Shown here: in pieces, positions 33,432 through 44,000 of the stretch
Layout: every line of letters begins with the position of its first letter
How positions within the stretch are numbered: the stretch's first letter is position 1
Assembly (NCBI RefSeq): GCF_001593385.1
Contig: NZ_LUVZ01000001.1
Span: 124,001 to 188,000, forward strand
Reading direction: 5' to 3'
DNA from: Chryseobacterium cucumeris
Lineage (GTDB): Bacteria > Bacteroidota > Bacteroidia > Flavobacteriales > Weeksellaceae
Length of the DNA: 64,000 nucleotides
Translations under genes and position numbers: made by a program
Notes under the pieces: generated by a model
What the model was told of the DNA's origin: nothing
Databases searched by the model: none
What the model saw: the letters and a program-made list of their open reading frames with translations, nothing else

Positions 33432-34424
33432 ATGAAAAATCAAAGAAGACCACCATTTTTTGGAGAAACAGTCGTTATCACAGGTGCTTCAAGCGGAATT
33501 GGTAAGGCTACGGCAGAGGCATTTGCAGAACAGGGAGCTGATCTTGTGCTGGCAGCAAGAGGAGAAAAAGCGCTTACAGAGACTGCAGAATTATGCAGAA
33601 AACTGGGAGCAACAGTGCTTGCTGTTCCTACAGATACTTCTGTTGCAGAAGATGTTCAGAACCTTGTCAAGGAAACCCTTGAATTCACCGGAAAAATTGA
33701 TTATTGGGTCAATAATGCGGGAGTGTTGGCATTTGGTAAATTTGAGGAAATTCCAGTTGATGTCAGTGATCAGATTGTTAAAACAAACCTTTTGGGATAT
33801 ATGCATTCGGCACATGCAGTGCTTCCTGTTTTCAAAAAACAGAAAAAAGGAGTCTTACTGAATAATATTTCTATTGGCGGATGGATGCCGGCACCTTATG
33901 GAACAGCATATACAGCCTCGAAATTTGGTGTGCGCGGAATGGTAGAAACTTTGCAGGGTGAAGTTTCAGACTTTCCTGATATCCATATCTGTGCGCTTTA
34001 TCCCGGTTTTCAGAAATCATCAGGAATAGAACATGCAGCCAATTATTCAGGGATAAAACTCAGCACACCTCCTCCATCGTTTGATCCTCGTAAACTGGCA
34101 GCTTCAATTGTAAAAACAGCCAAAAATCCAATTGAAGCTTCTTATCCCGACTGGTCAGCAGTAGTTTTTAAAAATTTATATGAATTGTTTCCTGGAATAA
34201 TTCGTTATACATCTTCCACTGGGGTGAGAATGTTAATGAGAAAAGCCAATAAAGATGAAAATACCGGAGGAAATGTACAGAACCCTTCTACAGGAAGTAT
34301 GAGAATTGACGGGAAAACGCTATTTTCTATTCCTAAGAAACCATTAATTCTGGCAGGTGCAGGAATCCTTGGAGCACTGGCTGTTGGGTTCATTTTTTCA
34401 GGGAAATCTAAAGAAATAAGATAA
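33432..34424 (+). CDS. Short-chain dehydrogenase with C-terminal membrane anchor
   Basis: This is a 330-residue SDR. The cofactor motif TGASSGIGKA is near residue 16, NNAGVL follows and the YxxxK motif is YTASK. After the catalytic domain comes a 60-residue tail that ends in a single predicted membrane helix (PLILAGAGILGALAVGFIF). A C-terminal anchor is uncommon in this family and would place the enzyme at the cytoplasmic face of the inner membrane, next to NDH-2 encoded upstream. The substrate is unknown. Confidence 0.85.
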   Translation: MKNQRRPPFFGETVVITGASSGIGKATAEAFAEQGADLVLAARGEKALTETAELCRKLGATVLAVPTDTSVAEDVQNLVKETLEFTGKIDYWVNNAGVLAFGKFEEIPVDVSDQIVKTNLLGYMHSAHAVLPVFKKQKKGVLLNNISIGGWMPAPYGTAYTASKFGVRGMVETLQGEVSDFPDIHICALYPGFQKSSGIEHAANYSGIKLSTPPPSFDPRKLAASIVKTAKNPIEASYPDWSAVVFKNLYELFPGIIRYTSSTGVRMLMRKANKDENTGGNVQNPSTGSMRIDGKTLFSIPKKPLILAGAGILGALAVGFIFSGKSKEIR

Positions 34425-34546
34425 GGTTGATAGAAATAAACTTTCATTGATATATTTTGAAAAAGTCTCTTTACTATATTTTTTGTGATATATTTCATAA
34501 ATTTACAGAACTGTATCAATCTGATGATAGTTAAAATATTTCCAAG

Positions 34547-36394
34547 GTGAAAATTCACAACAAAAAAAAGTACCTCAGTTTCCTTAAATTTAAAAGAGAT
34601 TTCCAGAAATACGGACTGGAAAAAGCACGCAGTTATGAGCTTATTCTGCATTGGCTGAACAACAGACTGAGCAGAAACCAATTTCTTGTTCTTTCCGGAA
34701 TTCTGGTGGGCTGCACAGCTGGTCTTGCGGGAGTTATCCTGAAAACACTGGTGCATAATATCCATTATTTCATTACCAATAAAGTTCATTTTGAATATCA
34801 GATTTTATTCTATATTGTTTTTCCTTTTTTAGGAATTGTTCTGACAACGATGATCGTTTTAACTTTGTTTAAAGGTCAGGATCGTAAAGGTATTGGAGCT
34901 ATTTTATACGAAATTGCACAGAATTCCAGTATCGTAGCTTCCGTTAAAATGTATTCTCAGGTGATACAAAGTGCTGTTACCGTAGGATTGGGAGGTTCTG
35001 CAGGATTGGAAAGTCCTATTGCCGTTACCGGAGCTGCTATTGGTTCAAACTATGCCCAAACGTACAGACTGAGCTATAAAGAACGTACTTTATTGCTTGC
35101 TGCAGGAGCTACTGCCGGGATTGCGTCTGCTTTCAATGCTCCTATTGCGGGGATTATGTTTGCCTTTGAAATTCTTTTAACCGGAGTGGTTTTTACCGAT
35201 TTCATTCCGTTGGTCGTTGCTGCGGTCTGCGGAAGTCTTTTATCAAGGATTTTGCTTCAGGAAGATGTTCTTTTCAGATTTTATACCAGAGACCCTTTCA
35301 ACTATAAAAATGTTCCGTATTATCTTATTTTAGGGATTGTTACAGGATTGTATGCCCGCTATTTTGTGATTATTTCTCAGAAAGTAGAACATTTTATAAA
35401 AGGTCTTCAGCTTTCAAGAATGCGTAAAGCGATGTTCGGAGGAGCTGTACTTTCCCTGTTATGCGTACTTTTTCCTCCTTTGTTCGGGGAAGGATATGAA
35501 ACGGTAAAAGCTTTCACCAATGGAAATACCTACTCTATTATTGAAAATAGTTTTTTCAGGTATTTTGAGATCGGAAACTGGACCATCATCATATTTTTGG
35601 TTCTGGTATTGCTTTTAAAGGCCTTTGCCACCTCATTTACGATATTCAGTGGTGGAAATGGAGGTAACTTTGCTCCTTCTCTTTTTGCAGGAGGAACTTT
35701 AGGCTACTTATTTGCATTAATTTGTCAGCATATTGGTTTTACAGATGTTCCGATGACTAATCTTGTCCTCGTGGGTATGGCTGGTGCTATGAGTGGAGTT
35801 CTGTATGCTCCTCTTACCGCTATTTTTCTGATCGCAGAATCAAGTTTCGGATATGATTTGTTTATCCCTCTGATGATAGTTTCCATCATATCCTATCTCA
35901 TTGCAAAATGGTTTTCCCCGATTTCTCCTGAACTGAAATCATTGGCAGATGAAGGAAAAATATTCACAAATAAACATGACAAAAACCTGCTGTTTGCTTT
36001 AAGAACTGAAGACTTTATTGATAAATATTCGCAAACGATCAATCAGAGTGCCTCTGTTACAGAACTGTTTGAAATGGTAAAGAACGGTAATAAAAATATT
36101 TTCGCCGTAGTGGATGAGAACAGAAAGCTCAAAGGAGTTTTGACGCTGGATGACATAAGACCTTATCTTTTTAACAAAGACATTGAAACTTCCCAGACGG
36201 TTACCCAGATTATGAAAGCGCCGCCTGCCGTTCTTCACCGTGAAAATAAACCCCTGGATATTCTTCAGACTTTTGATGATACAGGTGTATGGAATCTCCC
36301 TGTAGTAAGTGATACCAATGATTTCATCGGTTTTATCTCAAAATCTTCAATATTAATGAGCTACAGACAGCTTCTGAAGGAATATTCCGATTAA
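34547..36394 (+). CDS. CLC-family chloride channel/transporter with CBS domains
   Basis: This 615-residue protein has a CLC core (about 40-450) and two C-terminal CBS domains (about 480-610). The gating glutamate is E155 in the variant filter GLESP (E. coli GREGP), and the third filter motif GGNFAP is intact. The first filter motif GSGIP is degenerate (GIGAI). In the position of the E. coli proton glutamate E203 (IIEEM) the protein has FEIL, so that residue is isoleucine, which favours channel-like behaviour. Translation starts at GTG, preceded by AAGG. Confidence 0.88.
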   Translation: MKIHNKKKYLSFLKFKRDFQKYGLEKARSYELILHWLNNRLSRNQFLVLSGILVGCTAGLAGVILKTLVHNIHYFITNKVHFEYQILFYIVFPFLGIVLTTMIVLTLFKGQDRKGIGAILYEIAQNSSIVASVKMYSQVIQSAVTVGLGGSAGLESPIAVTGAAIGSNYAQTYRLSYKERTLLLAAGATAGIASAFNAPIAGIMFAFEILLTGVVFTDFIPLVVAAVCGSLLSRILLQEDVLFRFYTRDPFNYKNVPYYLILGIVTGLYARYFVIISQKVEHFIKGLQLSRMRKAMFGGAVLSLLCVLFPPLFGEGYETVKAFTNGNTYSIIENSFFRYFEIGNWTIIIFLVLVLLLKAFATSFTIFSGGNGGNFAPSLFAGGTLGYLFALICQHIGFTDVPMTNLVLVGMAGAMSGVLYAPLTAIFLIAESSFGYDLFIPLMIVSIISYLIAKWFSPISPELKSLADEGKIFTNKHDKNLLFALRTEDFIDKYSQTINQSASVTELFEMVKNGNKNIFAVVDENRKLKGVLTLDDIRPYLFNKDIETSQTVTQIMKAPPAVLHRENKPLDILQTFDDTGVWNLPVVSDTNDFIGFISKSSILMSYRQLLKEYSD

Positions 36395-36426
36395 TATTGA
36401 GAGAAGAATATCACAACTGAAGAACT

Positions 36427-36483
36427 CCATTCCCCTCCTCCGGAAGGGTGGCGAAAATTCAAAGAATTTTTGACGGGGTGGTT
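36427..36483. repeat. Interspersed repeat ending TTTGACGGGGTGGTT
   Basis: The element starts CCCCTCCTCCGGAAGGGTGG, contains an inverted AAAATTC/GAATTTTT core and ends TTTGACGGGGTGGTT. Its last 15 bases recur at 17961-17982. Elements of this kind are scattered in flavobacterial intergenic regions. Confidence 0.55.
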
Positions 36484-36500
36484 AGCATCGTCACATCATT

Positions 36501-36535
36501 AAAAAATCCGTTCAGCAATGAACGGATTTAATTTT
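36501..36535. terminator. Bidirectional terminator between CLC and aldo/keto reductase genes
   Basis: A perfect 11-base stem (AAATCCGTTCA with TGAACGGATTT) and a four-base loop lie between convergent genes. A T-rich tail on the right and an A run on the left serve both strands. Confidence 0.8.
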
Positions 36536-36560
36536 TAATCTGTAATGAAAGTTGAAAAAT

Positions 36561-37505
36561 TTAGTTGCTCGCCTTATTCAGCAGCTCAATATCTTCCTGA
36601 TCCAGAACAAGTTTTGGTGCATTGAAGACCGTTTCAAGCTGGGAAGCACTGGTAGCACTTACAATGGGTGCTGTAATCAGAGGATTAGATAACAGCCATG
36701 CCAGAGAAACGGTTCCCTGCGTTGTATTATGCTTTGCACTTACCTGATCCAGCGCTTTTAATACTTCAAGTCCTTTCGGATTTAAATACTTTCTTACGCC
36801 CTCTCCTCTAGCACTTTTTGCCAGATCTGCTTCATTACGGTATTTACCCGTTAAAAAACCTGCTGCCAAAGACCAATAAGGGAATACACTTAAATCAAAC
36901 TGCTCTGCCAGAGGAGCATAATTTTGCTCAAATCCTTCTCTTTCCATTAAATTGTAATGAGGCTGTAACGCAACATATTTTGGAAGGTTATTCTTTTCTG
37001 CAGCTTCAAATGATGCTTTCAAACGTTCCGGAGATAGGTTGGAAGCCGCAATATAACGTACTTTCCCTGCCTTAATGATCTCATCATAAGCTGAAAGAGT
37101 TTCTTCTACAGGAGTAGTATTGTCATCAAAGTGTGTATAATAGAGATCAATATGATCCGTCTGAAGTCTTTGCAGAGACTCATCTACAGATTTAAGAATA
37201 TGTTTTTTGCTGATATCATAGCCATGTTCTTTCGTTTCTGAACCTACTTTGGTTGCCAAAACAATGTCATTACGGTTAGCTCTGCTCTTCATCCATTTTC
37301 CGATGATCTCTTCAGACTGTCCGCCTTTTCCATTCACCCACCATGAATAGGTATCTGCAGTATCTATAAAATTGAATCCTGCTTCAGCAAAGCGGTCCAG
37401 TATATCAAAAGACTGTTTCTCGTCCAATGTCCATCCAAAAACATTTCCTCCGAAGTTGATGGGTGCAATCGTCAAATCGGTGTTTTTGATTTTTCTTTTT
37501 TCCAT
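36561..37505 (-). CDS. Aldo/keto reductase
   Basis: This is a 314-residue reductase of the YajO/general stress type. The catalytic aspartate and tyrosine are in FIDTADTYSWW, the lysine in LATKVGSE and the histidine in DLYYTHFDDNT. The C-terminal cofactor-binding segment (PIVSATSASQLE) is in its normal place. It reduces aldehydes or ketones with NADPH. It stands alone and faces the CLC gene across a shared terminator. Closest functional relatives cannot be fixed from sequence. Confidence 0.87.
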   Translation of the reverse strand: MEKRKIKNTDLTIAPINFGGNVFGWTLDEKQSFDILDRFAEAGFNFIDTADTYSWWVNGKGGQSEEIIGKWMKSRANRNDIVLATKVGSETKEHGYDISKKHILKSVDESLQRLQTDHIDLYYTHFDDNTTPVEETLSAYDEIIKAGKVRYIAASNLSPERLKASFEAAEKNNLPKYVALQPHYNLMEREGFEQNYAPLAEQFDLSVFPYWSLAAGFLTGKYRNEADLAKSARGEGVRKYLNPKGLEVLKALDQVSAKHNTTQGTVSLAWLLSNPLITAPIVSATSASQLETVFNAPKLVLDQEDIELLNKASN

Positions 37506-37878
37506 AAAAATAATTTTACTAAGTGACCTCTAAGGTAGGGAATATTAAGCCCGGAAAATATTCAAAATGACCATTCCAGCCATAGTTATTATAAATGGGA
37601 ATGCTGATGTTTCCTAAGTTTTTTTATTACTTGAATGTGTTGGAAAAACGCAAATAATTTAAAAGCTAACTGCTTTAAGATACGAAGATTTTATCTCCGA
37701 TACAATTGAATACTATTTATTTTTATAGCTCTTTCTGAAAATCTTACATTGATTAAGGTTGAAATGTTCTTAGACCTTTGCCGCTTCTAACAAAAATACA
37801 TGTGAATTCCTTAGTGACAAAAAAAATAAAAACAGCCATGTAAAAGCTGTTTTTATTATCTATCAATTAAAAATACGG
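37506..37878. other. Intergenic region, 373 bases
   Basis: The AKR promoter side (37506-37620) and the terminator at 37825-37857 are the only signals I see. The rest is AT-rich without a coding frame or clear repeat. Confidence 0.4.
37825..37857 (-). terminator. Terminator after the 602-residue flavin-barrel gene
   Basis: A 12-base stem (AATAAAAACAGC with GCTGTTTTTATT) is followed on the minus strand by a T-rich run. It begins 22 bases after the stop codon. Confidence 0.75.
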
Positions 37879-39687
37879 TTATTTTTCAACCTGAGGAATT
37901 TCAATAGCGATAAGCTGAAGTTTATATTCCTGTAACTGATGATGAATGGTTGACAAACCGTTGCTGAAGAATGGTGATGCTTTAAAAAGCTCATGATAAT
38001 ATTCGATACCCTCAAGAACATTTTTCCTGAAAGCATTCCATTTTTTTGTGTGCGAATGGGTAATCTGTGCAGTAGATTCGGTGATTTCCTTTCTCAGATA
38101 ATCCACATACATTTTCAATTCATTGATGAACATATTCGGCCGTTGGTTATCTGAAAGGATATTGGTATTTCCGTAGATATGTTTTACCATTTCCGAAAGA
38201 GAAACTTCTTTATCAAAAAAGGCAATGTTAGGTCCCGGACATATCACAACGCCTTGCTTTTCACCTTTAATTTCAAGGTTCTGTTCCATGTATGCCGCAT
38301 TCACAAGTCCTACACACAGGCAGGCTTTATCGGTAATTTCGGATTTTCTTTTATTGAATTCTTTTTCAGTGAATGCATCTTTATTTTCGTAAAGCTCTTT
38401 CAGTTTGATATCCTGAAACTTTCTGGAAGCGGTACAGGTTCCTTCCGGAGAAAATTCTTTGCTTAGTGCGAGAAGTTTTTTAGGACAAGAACTTCCATAT
38501 TTCCCTTTTGCTTCTTTTTTAAACTTCAATACTTCATTAGATGTACCTTTTACAGTATTGAAAGGTACTCCCAATGGCGAAATATTACTCAGATAGAAAT
38601 CCTGCTCTTTTGATTGTACAAGTAAATTTCTGGTTTCTGTATCTACAGATGTGGCTTCGGGTACCAGTAAAAACGGTGAACCCCATCCCACACTGTCTAC
38701 GCTATAATTAGCCAATAAAAACTCATGTTCTTCAGAAGTTCCTACTCCACCCTGAACGGTAATTTTCATTTCTAAAGGTTCGGAAACTACATGCTTCCCT
38801 TTTTGTTCCAAAGCAGCTGTCATTAAGGCGTGAGCTGATTGGATCAGATCGTTTTTTTTCTGTTTGAATTCCTCCATGATAGGCCCGAGAAGCATTCCTT
38901 CAGTAGCAAATGCATGGCCTCCGCAATTCAGTCCGGATTCTATTCTGTATTCTGAAACCCATAATCCTTTTTTAGCCAGAAAATTTCCCTGAATCATAGC
39001 CGAACGGAAATCGCTTACTTTAAGGATAATTTTCTTTTTGATGTTTCCGTGTTCGTCCGGGAAAAAATCTTCAAACTCTTCCATATAGCTGTACAAACGG
39101 GGATTCATGCCTGCAGAAAGAACCATTGATGATGATAGCTTACTTTTGGCAAATCCACGCAGTGAAGCATGCGCATCGTTATACATTACAGGAAGCTGTT
39201 CATTATTCTGATAGTTGTCTTTATCTACTTTCGTCATGATATTGACATCAATACTTCCCGGTTTTAAATTCGATTCGATGAAGTTCTTGATATTGGAACT
39301 CCAGTTATCTTTTTGATTGACAAGGTTTTGAAGGCTGTTTTTTAGATCTGAAGTATTCGGAAGCATAGCCATGAATTCCTTCAAAGCTTCCTTGTTTTTG
39401 CTGATTTCCTGTTTGAAAGATTCAAATTTTTCATTCACGATATCATCAACCATATCCAGATAAGCGGTAACTCTTTTTGCTCTGTAATCTTCTGTTTTTG
39501 TTGAGATCCCGAAATAGTCAAGATTGAACTTTTTGTTGTAAAAGTTCTTCATTTTTTCCAGGATTTCATCATCAATAATAGAGATGACGGAAGAAATTCC
39601 ATACTGGGCAACACGAATCGGGCTGTCTATGGTATAAGCCAGTCCCATTACCGGAATATGGAAATTGTGCAAAGGTTTTTGTGTCAT
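37879..39687 (-). CDS. Large nitronate-monooxygenase-like FMN barrel protein, function unknown
   Basis: I do not recognise this 602-residue protein as a named enzyme. Parts of it look like the nitronate monooxygenase/FabK/PfaD flavin barrel: an N-terminal HIPVMGLAYTIDSPIRVA strand, the GLNCGGHAF segment (252-260, like the family's AGGH motif), and QGGVGTSEE (312-320) followed by VDSVGWGSPFLLVPEA (like the family's GGI...GADGVQMGTRFL...EA). A 190-residue helical insertion splits the barrel after the first strand. The C-terminal part has cysteines at 401, 418, 456, 458 and 483, spaced as for a metal or Fe-S site. It stands alone with its own terminator. No signal peptide is present. Confidence 0.55.
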   Translation of the reverse strand: MTQKPLHNFHIPVMGLAYTIDSPIRVAQYGISSVISIIDDEILEKMKNFYNKKFNLDYFGISTKTEDYRAKRVTAYLDMVDDIVNEKFESFKQEISKNKEALKEFMAMLPNTSDLKNSLQNLVNQKDNWSSNIKNFIESNLKPGSIDVNIMTKVDKDNYQNNEQLPVMYNDAHASLRGFAKSKLSSSMVLSAGMNPRLYSYMEEFEDFFPDEHGNIKKKIILKVSDFRSAMIQGNFLAKKGLWVSEYRIESGLNCGGHAFATEGMLLGPIMEEFKQKKNDLIQSAHALMTAALEQKGKHVVSEPLEMKITVQGGVGTSEEHEFLLANYSVDSVGWGSPFLLVPEATSVDTETRNLLVQSKEQDFYLSNISPLGVPFNTVKGTSNEVLKFKKEAKGKYGSSCPKKLLALSKEFSPEGTCTASRKFQDIKLKELYENKDAFTEKEFNKRKSEITDKACLCVGLVNAAYMEQNLEIKGEKQGVVICPGPNIAFFDKEVSLSEMVKHIYGNTNILSDNQRPNMFINELKMYVDYLRKEITESTAQITHSHTKKWNAFRKNVLEGIEYYHELFKASPFFSNGLSTIHHQLQEYKLQLIAIEIPQVEK

Positions 39688-39837
39688 AAAGTTTTGATAA
39701 AAGTTTTTTATTGTTCATCTAAAAATCTTTACAACTATTCACTTCTTAAAAATATTATTTTAAAATGAATTATGCGTCAAATAGTATTTTAATTATTGAA
39801 AACATGTCAAATGTCATTTTTTTGAATTGTTTAAAAT

Positions 39838-39868
39838 AAAAAAAGATCAGCTGAATAACTGATCTTTT
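39838..39868 (-). terminator. Second hairpin terminator downstream of the RND operon
   Basis: A 10-base stem (AAAAGATCAG with CTGATCTTTT) has a T-rich run on the minus strand. It lies about 70 bases beyond the adaptor stop codon, after the palindrome at 39895-39922. Confidence 0.6.
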
Positions 39869-39894
39869 CTTCTTGTCTGTTTTATTCTAACCGC

Positions 39895-39922
39895 AAAAGT
39901 CACAAAAGCTTTTGTGACTTTT
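39895..39922. repeat. Perfect 28-base palindrome
   Basis: The left arm AAAAGTCACAAAAG is followed directly by its exact reverse complement. It lies 16 bases after the adaptor stop and may act as a terminator. Its CTTTTGTGACTTTT arm resembles part of the repeat at 61308-61328 (GCGCCTTTGTGACTTTCC). Confidence 0.6.
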
Positions 39923-39937
39923 ATGATTTCACTTTAA

Positions 39938-41089
39938 TTATTCTGCTTTGTTTTTAAGCATCATCAGAAGGCTGTAGGCTCCTTTCTGTACAATTTTCTT
40001 ATCCTTTAAAGCATCTGCTTTTACAATCTCCGTAAACTGATCGTCAGCAATTCCGGTGACCACTGGAATCATTTTGTAATTGGATTTTCCAAGATCTTCA
40101 AAAACATAATTTTTATTTTCAAAAGACACTACAGCCTCGTTAGGAAGTCCCATTGTATAACGACTGCTGATATTCACTTCGGCATTCACGTACATTCCTT
40201 TTACAAATTCAGTATTCACAGAAGATAATCTGGCAATTGCCGTTGCAGAACCACCGTTTTCAATACTGGGAACTACGCTGACAATTTTAGCATTGGATTT
40301 CACATCCGGATTCTGATTGTTGTACACCAGAATTTCCTGCCCCACTTTTACATCATTCACATCATTTTCAAAAATCTTGAGTTCTAAAAGTAATCCAGCT
40401 GGATTAATCAGCTCAAATAATGTATCTGCCGGGTTGATATACTGCCCGTTATTCACAAGAATTTTACTTACAAAACCTGTAAAAGGAGCATAAATATTGA
40501 TTTTACTTCTGATATTTCCGGTAGTCAGACCTTTGGCATTAATTCCGATGATTCTCAGTTTTTCTTCCAACCCTTTTAAAGTGGCGTTCAAAGTAGAATA
40601 ATCTGCCTGAGCAGTCTGTAGGGTTTTGTCACTGCTGGCTTTGCTTGTATTTAAATCTTTCTGACGGTTGAAATTCAGTCTTGCCGCTTCGAGCTGAGCT
40701 TTGGTCACCAGATAATCCTGCTGCAATTGTATAAACTGAGGGTCTTCCACTACTGCAAGCACTTGTCCTTTGCTGAAATGACTTCCATTAATGATATTGA
40801 TCGATTTAATATGTCCACCCATAATACTGGAAACTAAACTGATATGAGATGGTGCAATTTCTGCCTTTCCGTTTAATCTCACCAGCTTTTCCATATTCCT
40901 GTTCTGAATACTGGTTGTTGTTAACCCTACAGACTGAATCTGTTTTTCTGTAAGATGAACGGAGTTTTTGTCATTCTTGGAAAATTTGGTGTTTTCGTAA
41001 ACCGTTTTTTCTTCTTCTTTTTTACCGGAACATGAAGATAAAGTAAGGATGAAAGCCACGCTGTATAGGGATATATTCTTGAAATGCAT
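39938..41089 (-). CDS. RND efflux periplasmic adaptor lipoprotein (CzcB/CusB-like)
   Basis: This 383-residue membrane-fusion protein starts with a lipoprotein signal (lipobox LSSC, cysteine 20), so it should be anchored to a membrane in the periplasm. A barrel-sandwich/lipoyl segment (HIKSINIINGSHFSKGQVLAVVEDP), a coiled-coil hairpin (about 115-175) and beta-barrel regions follow in family order. It links the RND pump to the outer-membrane channel. It is the last gene of the operon, eight bases after the fused pump gene. Confidence 0.9.
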   Translation of the reverse strand: MHFKNISLYSVAFILTLSSCSGKKEEEKTVYENTKFSKNDKNSVHLTEKQIQSVGLTTTSIQNRNMEKLVRLNGKAEIAPSHISLVSSIMGGHIKSINIINGSHFSKGQVLAVVEDPQFIQLQQDYLVTKAQLEAARLNFNRQKDLNTSKASSDKTLQTAQADYSTLNATLKGLEEKLRIIGINAKGLTTGNIRSKINIYAPFTGFVSKILVNNGQYINPADTLFELINPAGLLLELKIFENDVNDVKVGQEILVYNNQNPDVKSNAKIVSVVPSIENGGSATAIARLSSVNTEFVKGMYVNAEVNISSRYTMGLPNEAVVSFENKNYVFEDLGKSNYKMIPVVTGIADDQFTEIVKADALKDKKIVQKGAYSLLMMLKNKAE

Positions 41090-41096
41090 GTTGATA

Positions 41097-44000
41097 TTAT
41101 TTTGAAATTAAGAATTGAAGTTCAGCTCCGATCTGATTCAGTTTTTCAAGCTGATCAATATAATCTGCTTTGGTTTTTACGGCCTGATTCACCAGTATGA
41201 CCCAGTCCAGATAATCTATTTCTCCAACCTCCATCTGTTTCTGAGCAGTTTTTAGAATAGTTTCGGATTTTGGAAGCTGTTTTTGTTCATAATTTTCGAT
41301 GATCTGCTGTTGGTTCATATAGGTAGTCAACTGTTGTTTCAATCTGTTTTTAAGTTCAATTTCTTTTCTCTGGTACTGATTTTCGGAGATGGCTATTTTT
41401 GCCTGTGCTGCCTTTGCCAAAGCTCTCTGTCCTTTGGTGAACAGTGGAATTCCTACTCCTACCTGAACCGAATTGAACCGATTATTATTGATGTTTTTCA
41501 TACTTTGATTGGTGTATCCTATAAGAAGATCCGGAAGCAGCCTGCTTTTTTCAAGCTGTACTTCTGCCTCTCCTACTTTGATCTGCTGCTGCAGATATTG
41601 AAGCTCAGGGTGCTGTTGTACCATTTCTTCTGAAATCTGAAGTCCGATATTCACCGTGGGACGATCGGCAACTGGTTGGTACGGAACCTCTGACTGAAGT
41701 AATAACTGAAGCTGAAGTTTTGCAATATTCACGTCGTTTTCTAACGTATTCAACTGTACTTTGATCTGTTCTTTCTGGATTTCTGCGGTGGATTCCTCCA
41801 GAATATTGGCTTCCCCTTTTTTTAATCTTAATCCGGCTTTATCTGCAAAATTATTGTAAAGCTGGCTGATGTATTCCAGCACTTTTTTCTTCTCCTGAAG
41901 CACCAGTATCCTGTAGAAAACACTTGTTACTTCTTTGGTAAGCTGTGCCCTGGTCAGATTCTGATTGATGACACTGGCAGACCATTCGGCATCCAGCATT
42001 TGTTTTCTTTTTGAATACACCGTTGGAAAACTGAATCTTTGAGTGATTCCGAATGAATTATCCGTTTCCTCTCCCTGAATCTGGCCAAATCCTCCGGTAA
42101 TTTCCGTCTGGGGAATATCCAGATAACTGGCTTTCAGTTTTTCCTGATAATCTGAGACTAATTTTGAATTTTTAAGAGTACCATTCTGCTGGTATGCTTT
42201 TTCCAAAGCCTGATCATAGGTAATATTTTCCTGAGCCTGATAAGTTCCAAAGGATATTAACAACAGGAAAACAGACAGTTTTTTATAGTTGGTTTTTTTT
42301 GAGAATTTCATTTTATCTTTATTAATATGTTCAAAGAGGACGTATAAAATTGGAAGGACAAACAAGGTTAAAAGAGTGGCAAGCATTAATCCTCCGATCA
42401 CCACCGTTGCCAGAGGTCTCTGTACTTCGGCTCCTGCACCGTTGCTGATGGCCATGGGAAGAAACCCCAGAGAAGCTACAAACGCAGTCATTAGAACCGG
42501 GCGAAGCCTGATTTTTGTTCCTATCAGTACAATTCTGCTGGTATTGGCTATTCCATTCTTTTTCAATCGGTTAAATTCTGATATCAAAACAATTCCATTA
42601 AGTACGGCAACTCCAAATAATGCAATGAATCCTACACCTGCACTGATGCTGAAAGGCATTCCTCTCAATGCCAGAAAATACACCCCTCCTATCGCAGATA
42701 ATGGAATAGCAGTATAGATTAACAAGCTGTGTTTTACAGAACCGAAAGCAAAGAATAAGAGCAGGAAAATCATTACTAACGAAATAGGAACTGCGATTCC
42801 CAGTCTGGCTTTGGCTTCATTTAAGTTTTCAAAAGCACCTCCATAAGAAACAGTGTATCCTGGTGATAGTTTCAGGTTTTTATCTGCTTTTTGCTGAAGT
42901 TCTTCAACAATACTCTGGACATCTCTTCCTCTCACATTAAAACCTACAATAATCCTTCTTTTAGTATCTTCCCGCTGAATCTGGTTCGGACTGTTTTTAA
43001 GCTCTACTTTAGCCAATTGTGACAAAGGAATCTGTTCTCCTGAAGAAGTTGGAACCAAAAGATTCTGAATGCTGGTAATATCTTTTTTATGTTCATTATC
43101 CATGCGGACAACGATATCAAACTTTTTCTCGCCTTCATACAAAGCACCTGCGGTCTGCCCTGCAAAAGCCATATTAATTACCCTGTTGATGTCCGCCACT
43201 GAAATATTGTATCGGGAAAGTTCCGAACGGTTATAATCAATCACAACCTGCGGAGCACCTACTACTGGTTCGATATATAGATCCTGAGCACCTTTTACGG
43301 TGTTGATGATGCTTCCCAGCTTTTTTGCATAGGCGGCAAGGCTGTCCAGGTCTTCACCATAAATCTTGCAGACTACATCCTGCCTTGCTCCGGTCATCAG
43401 CTCATTGAAACGCATCTGTACAGGAAATTGAAAACTGGTTGTCAGCCCCGGAATAATGCTTAAAGCTTTGCTCATTTTGTCAGAAAGCTCAGAAAATGTC
43501 GTTGCAGAGGTCCATTCCTTTTTAGGCTTTAAAACGACGATCATATCTCCGGAATCCATTGCCATTGGTTCCGTGGGAATTTCTGCACTTCCAATTTTCA
43601 TGACTACTTTTTCTACTTCAGGAAACTGTGTTAAAAGAATATGCGCCGCCTGTGTAGTGGCTTTCTTGGTTTCATTGATATTACTTCCCTGAAGAATTCT
43701 CATTTCGACAGCAAAGTCGCCTTCCTCCAAAGATGGTATAAATTCTCCACCCATTCTGGAAAGGATAAAAACAGCACCTGCAAACAGGATTAGCACACCA
43801 ATGATGATAGTTTTTCTGAATTTAAGAGCTTTCATCAGTAATTGCTGATGTCCGGTTTCCACTTTACCCATGACGCGGTCCGAGATGTTTTCTTTTTCTT
43901 TTTTCTTTCTGCTTAATACCAGAGAACTCATCATCGGAATATAAGTCAGGGAAAGAATAAATGCTCCGATCAGGGCAAAGGCAACAGTTTGAGCCATAGG

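Larger units (their letters stand above)
39688..39937. other. Intergenic region with two hairpins
   Basis: The left part holds two hairpins (39838-39868 and 39895-39922) downstream of the efflux operon. The right part is the upstream region of the 602-residue gene, with two TCAAAT direct repeats 30 bases apart at 39777 and 39807 that could bind a regulator. I see no gene. Confidence 0.4.
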
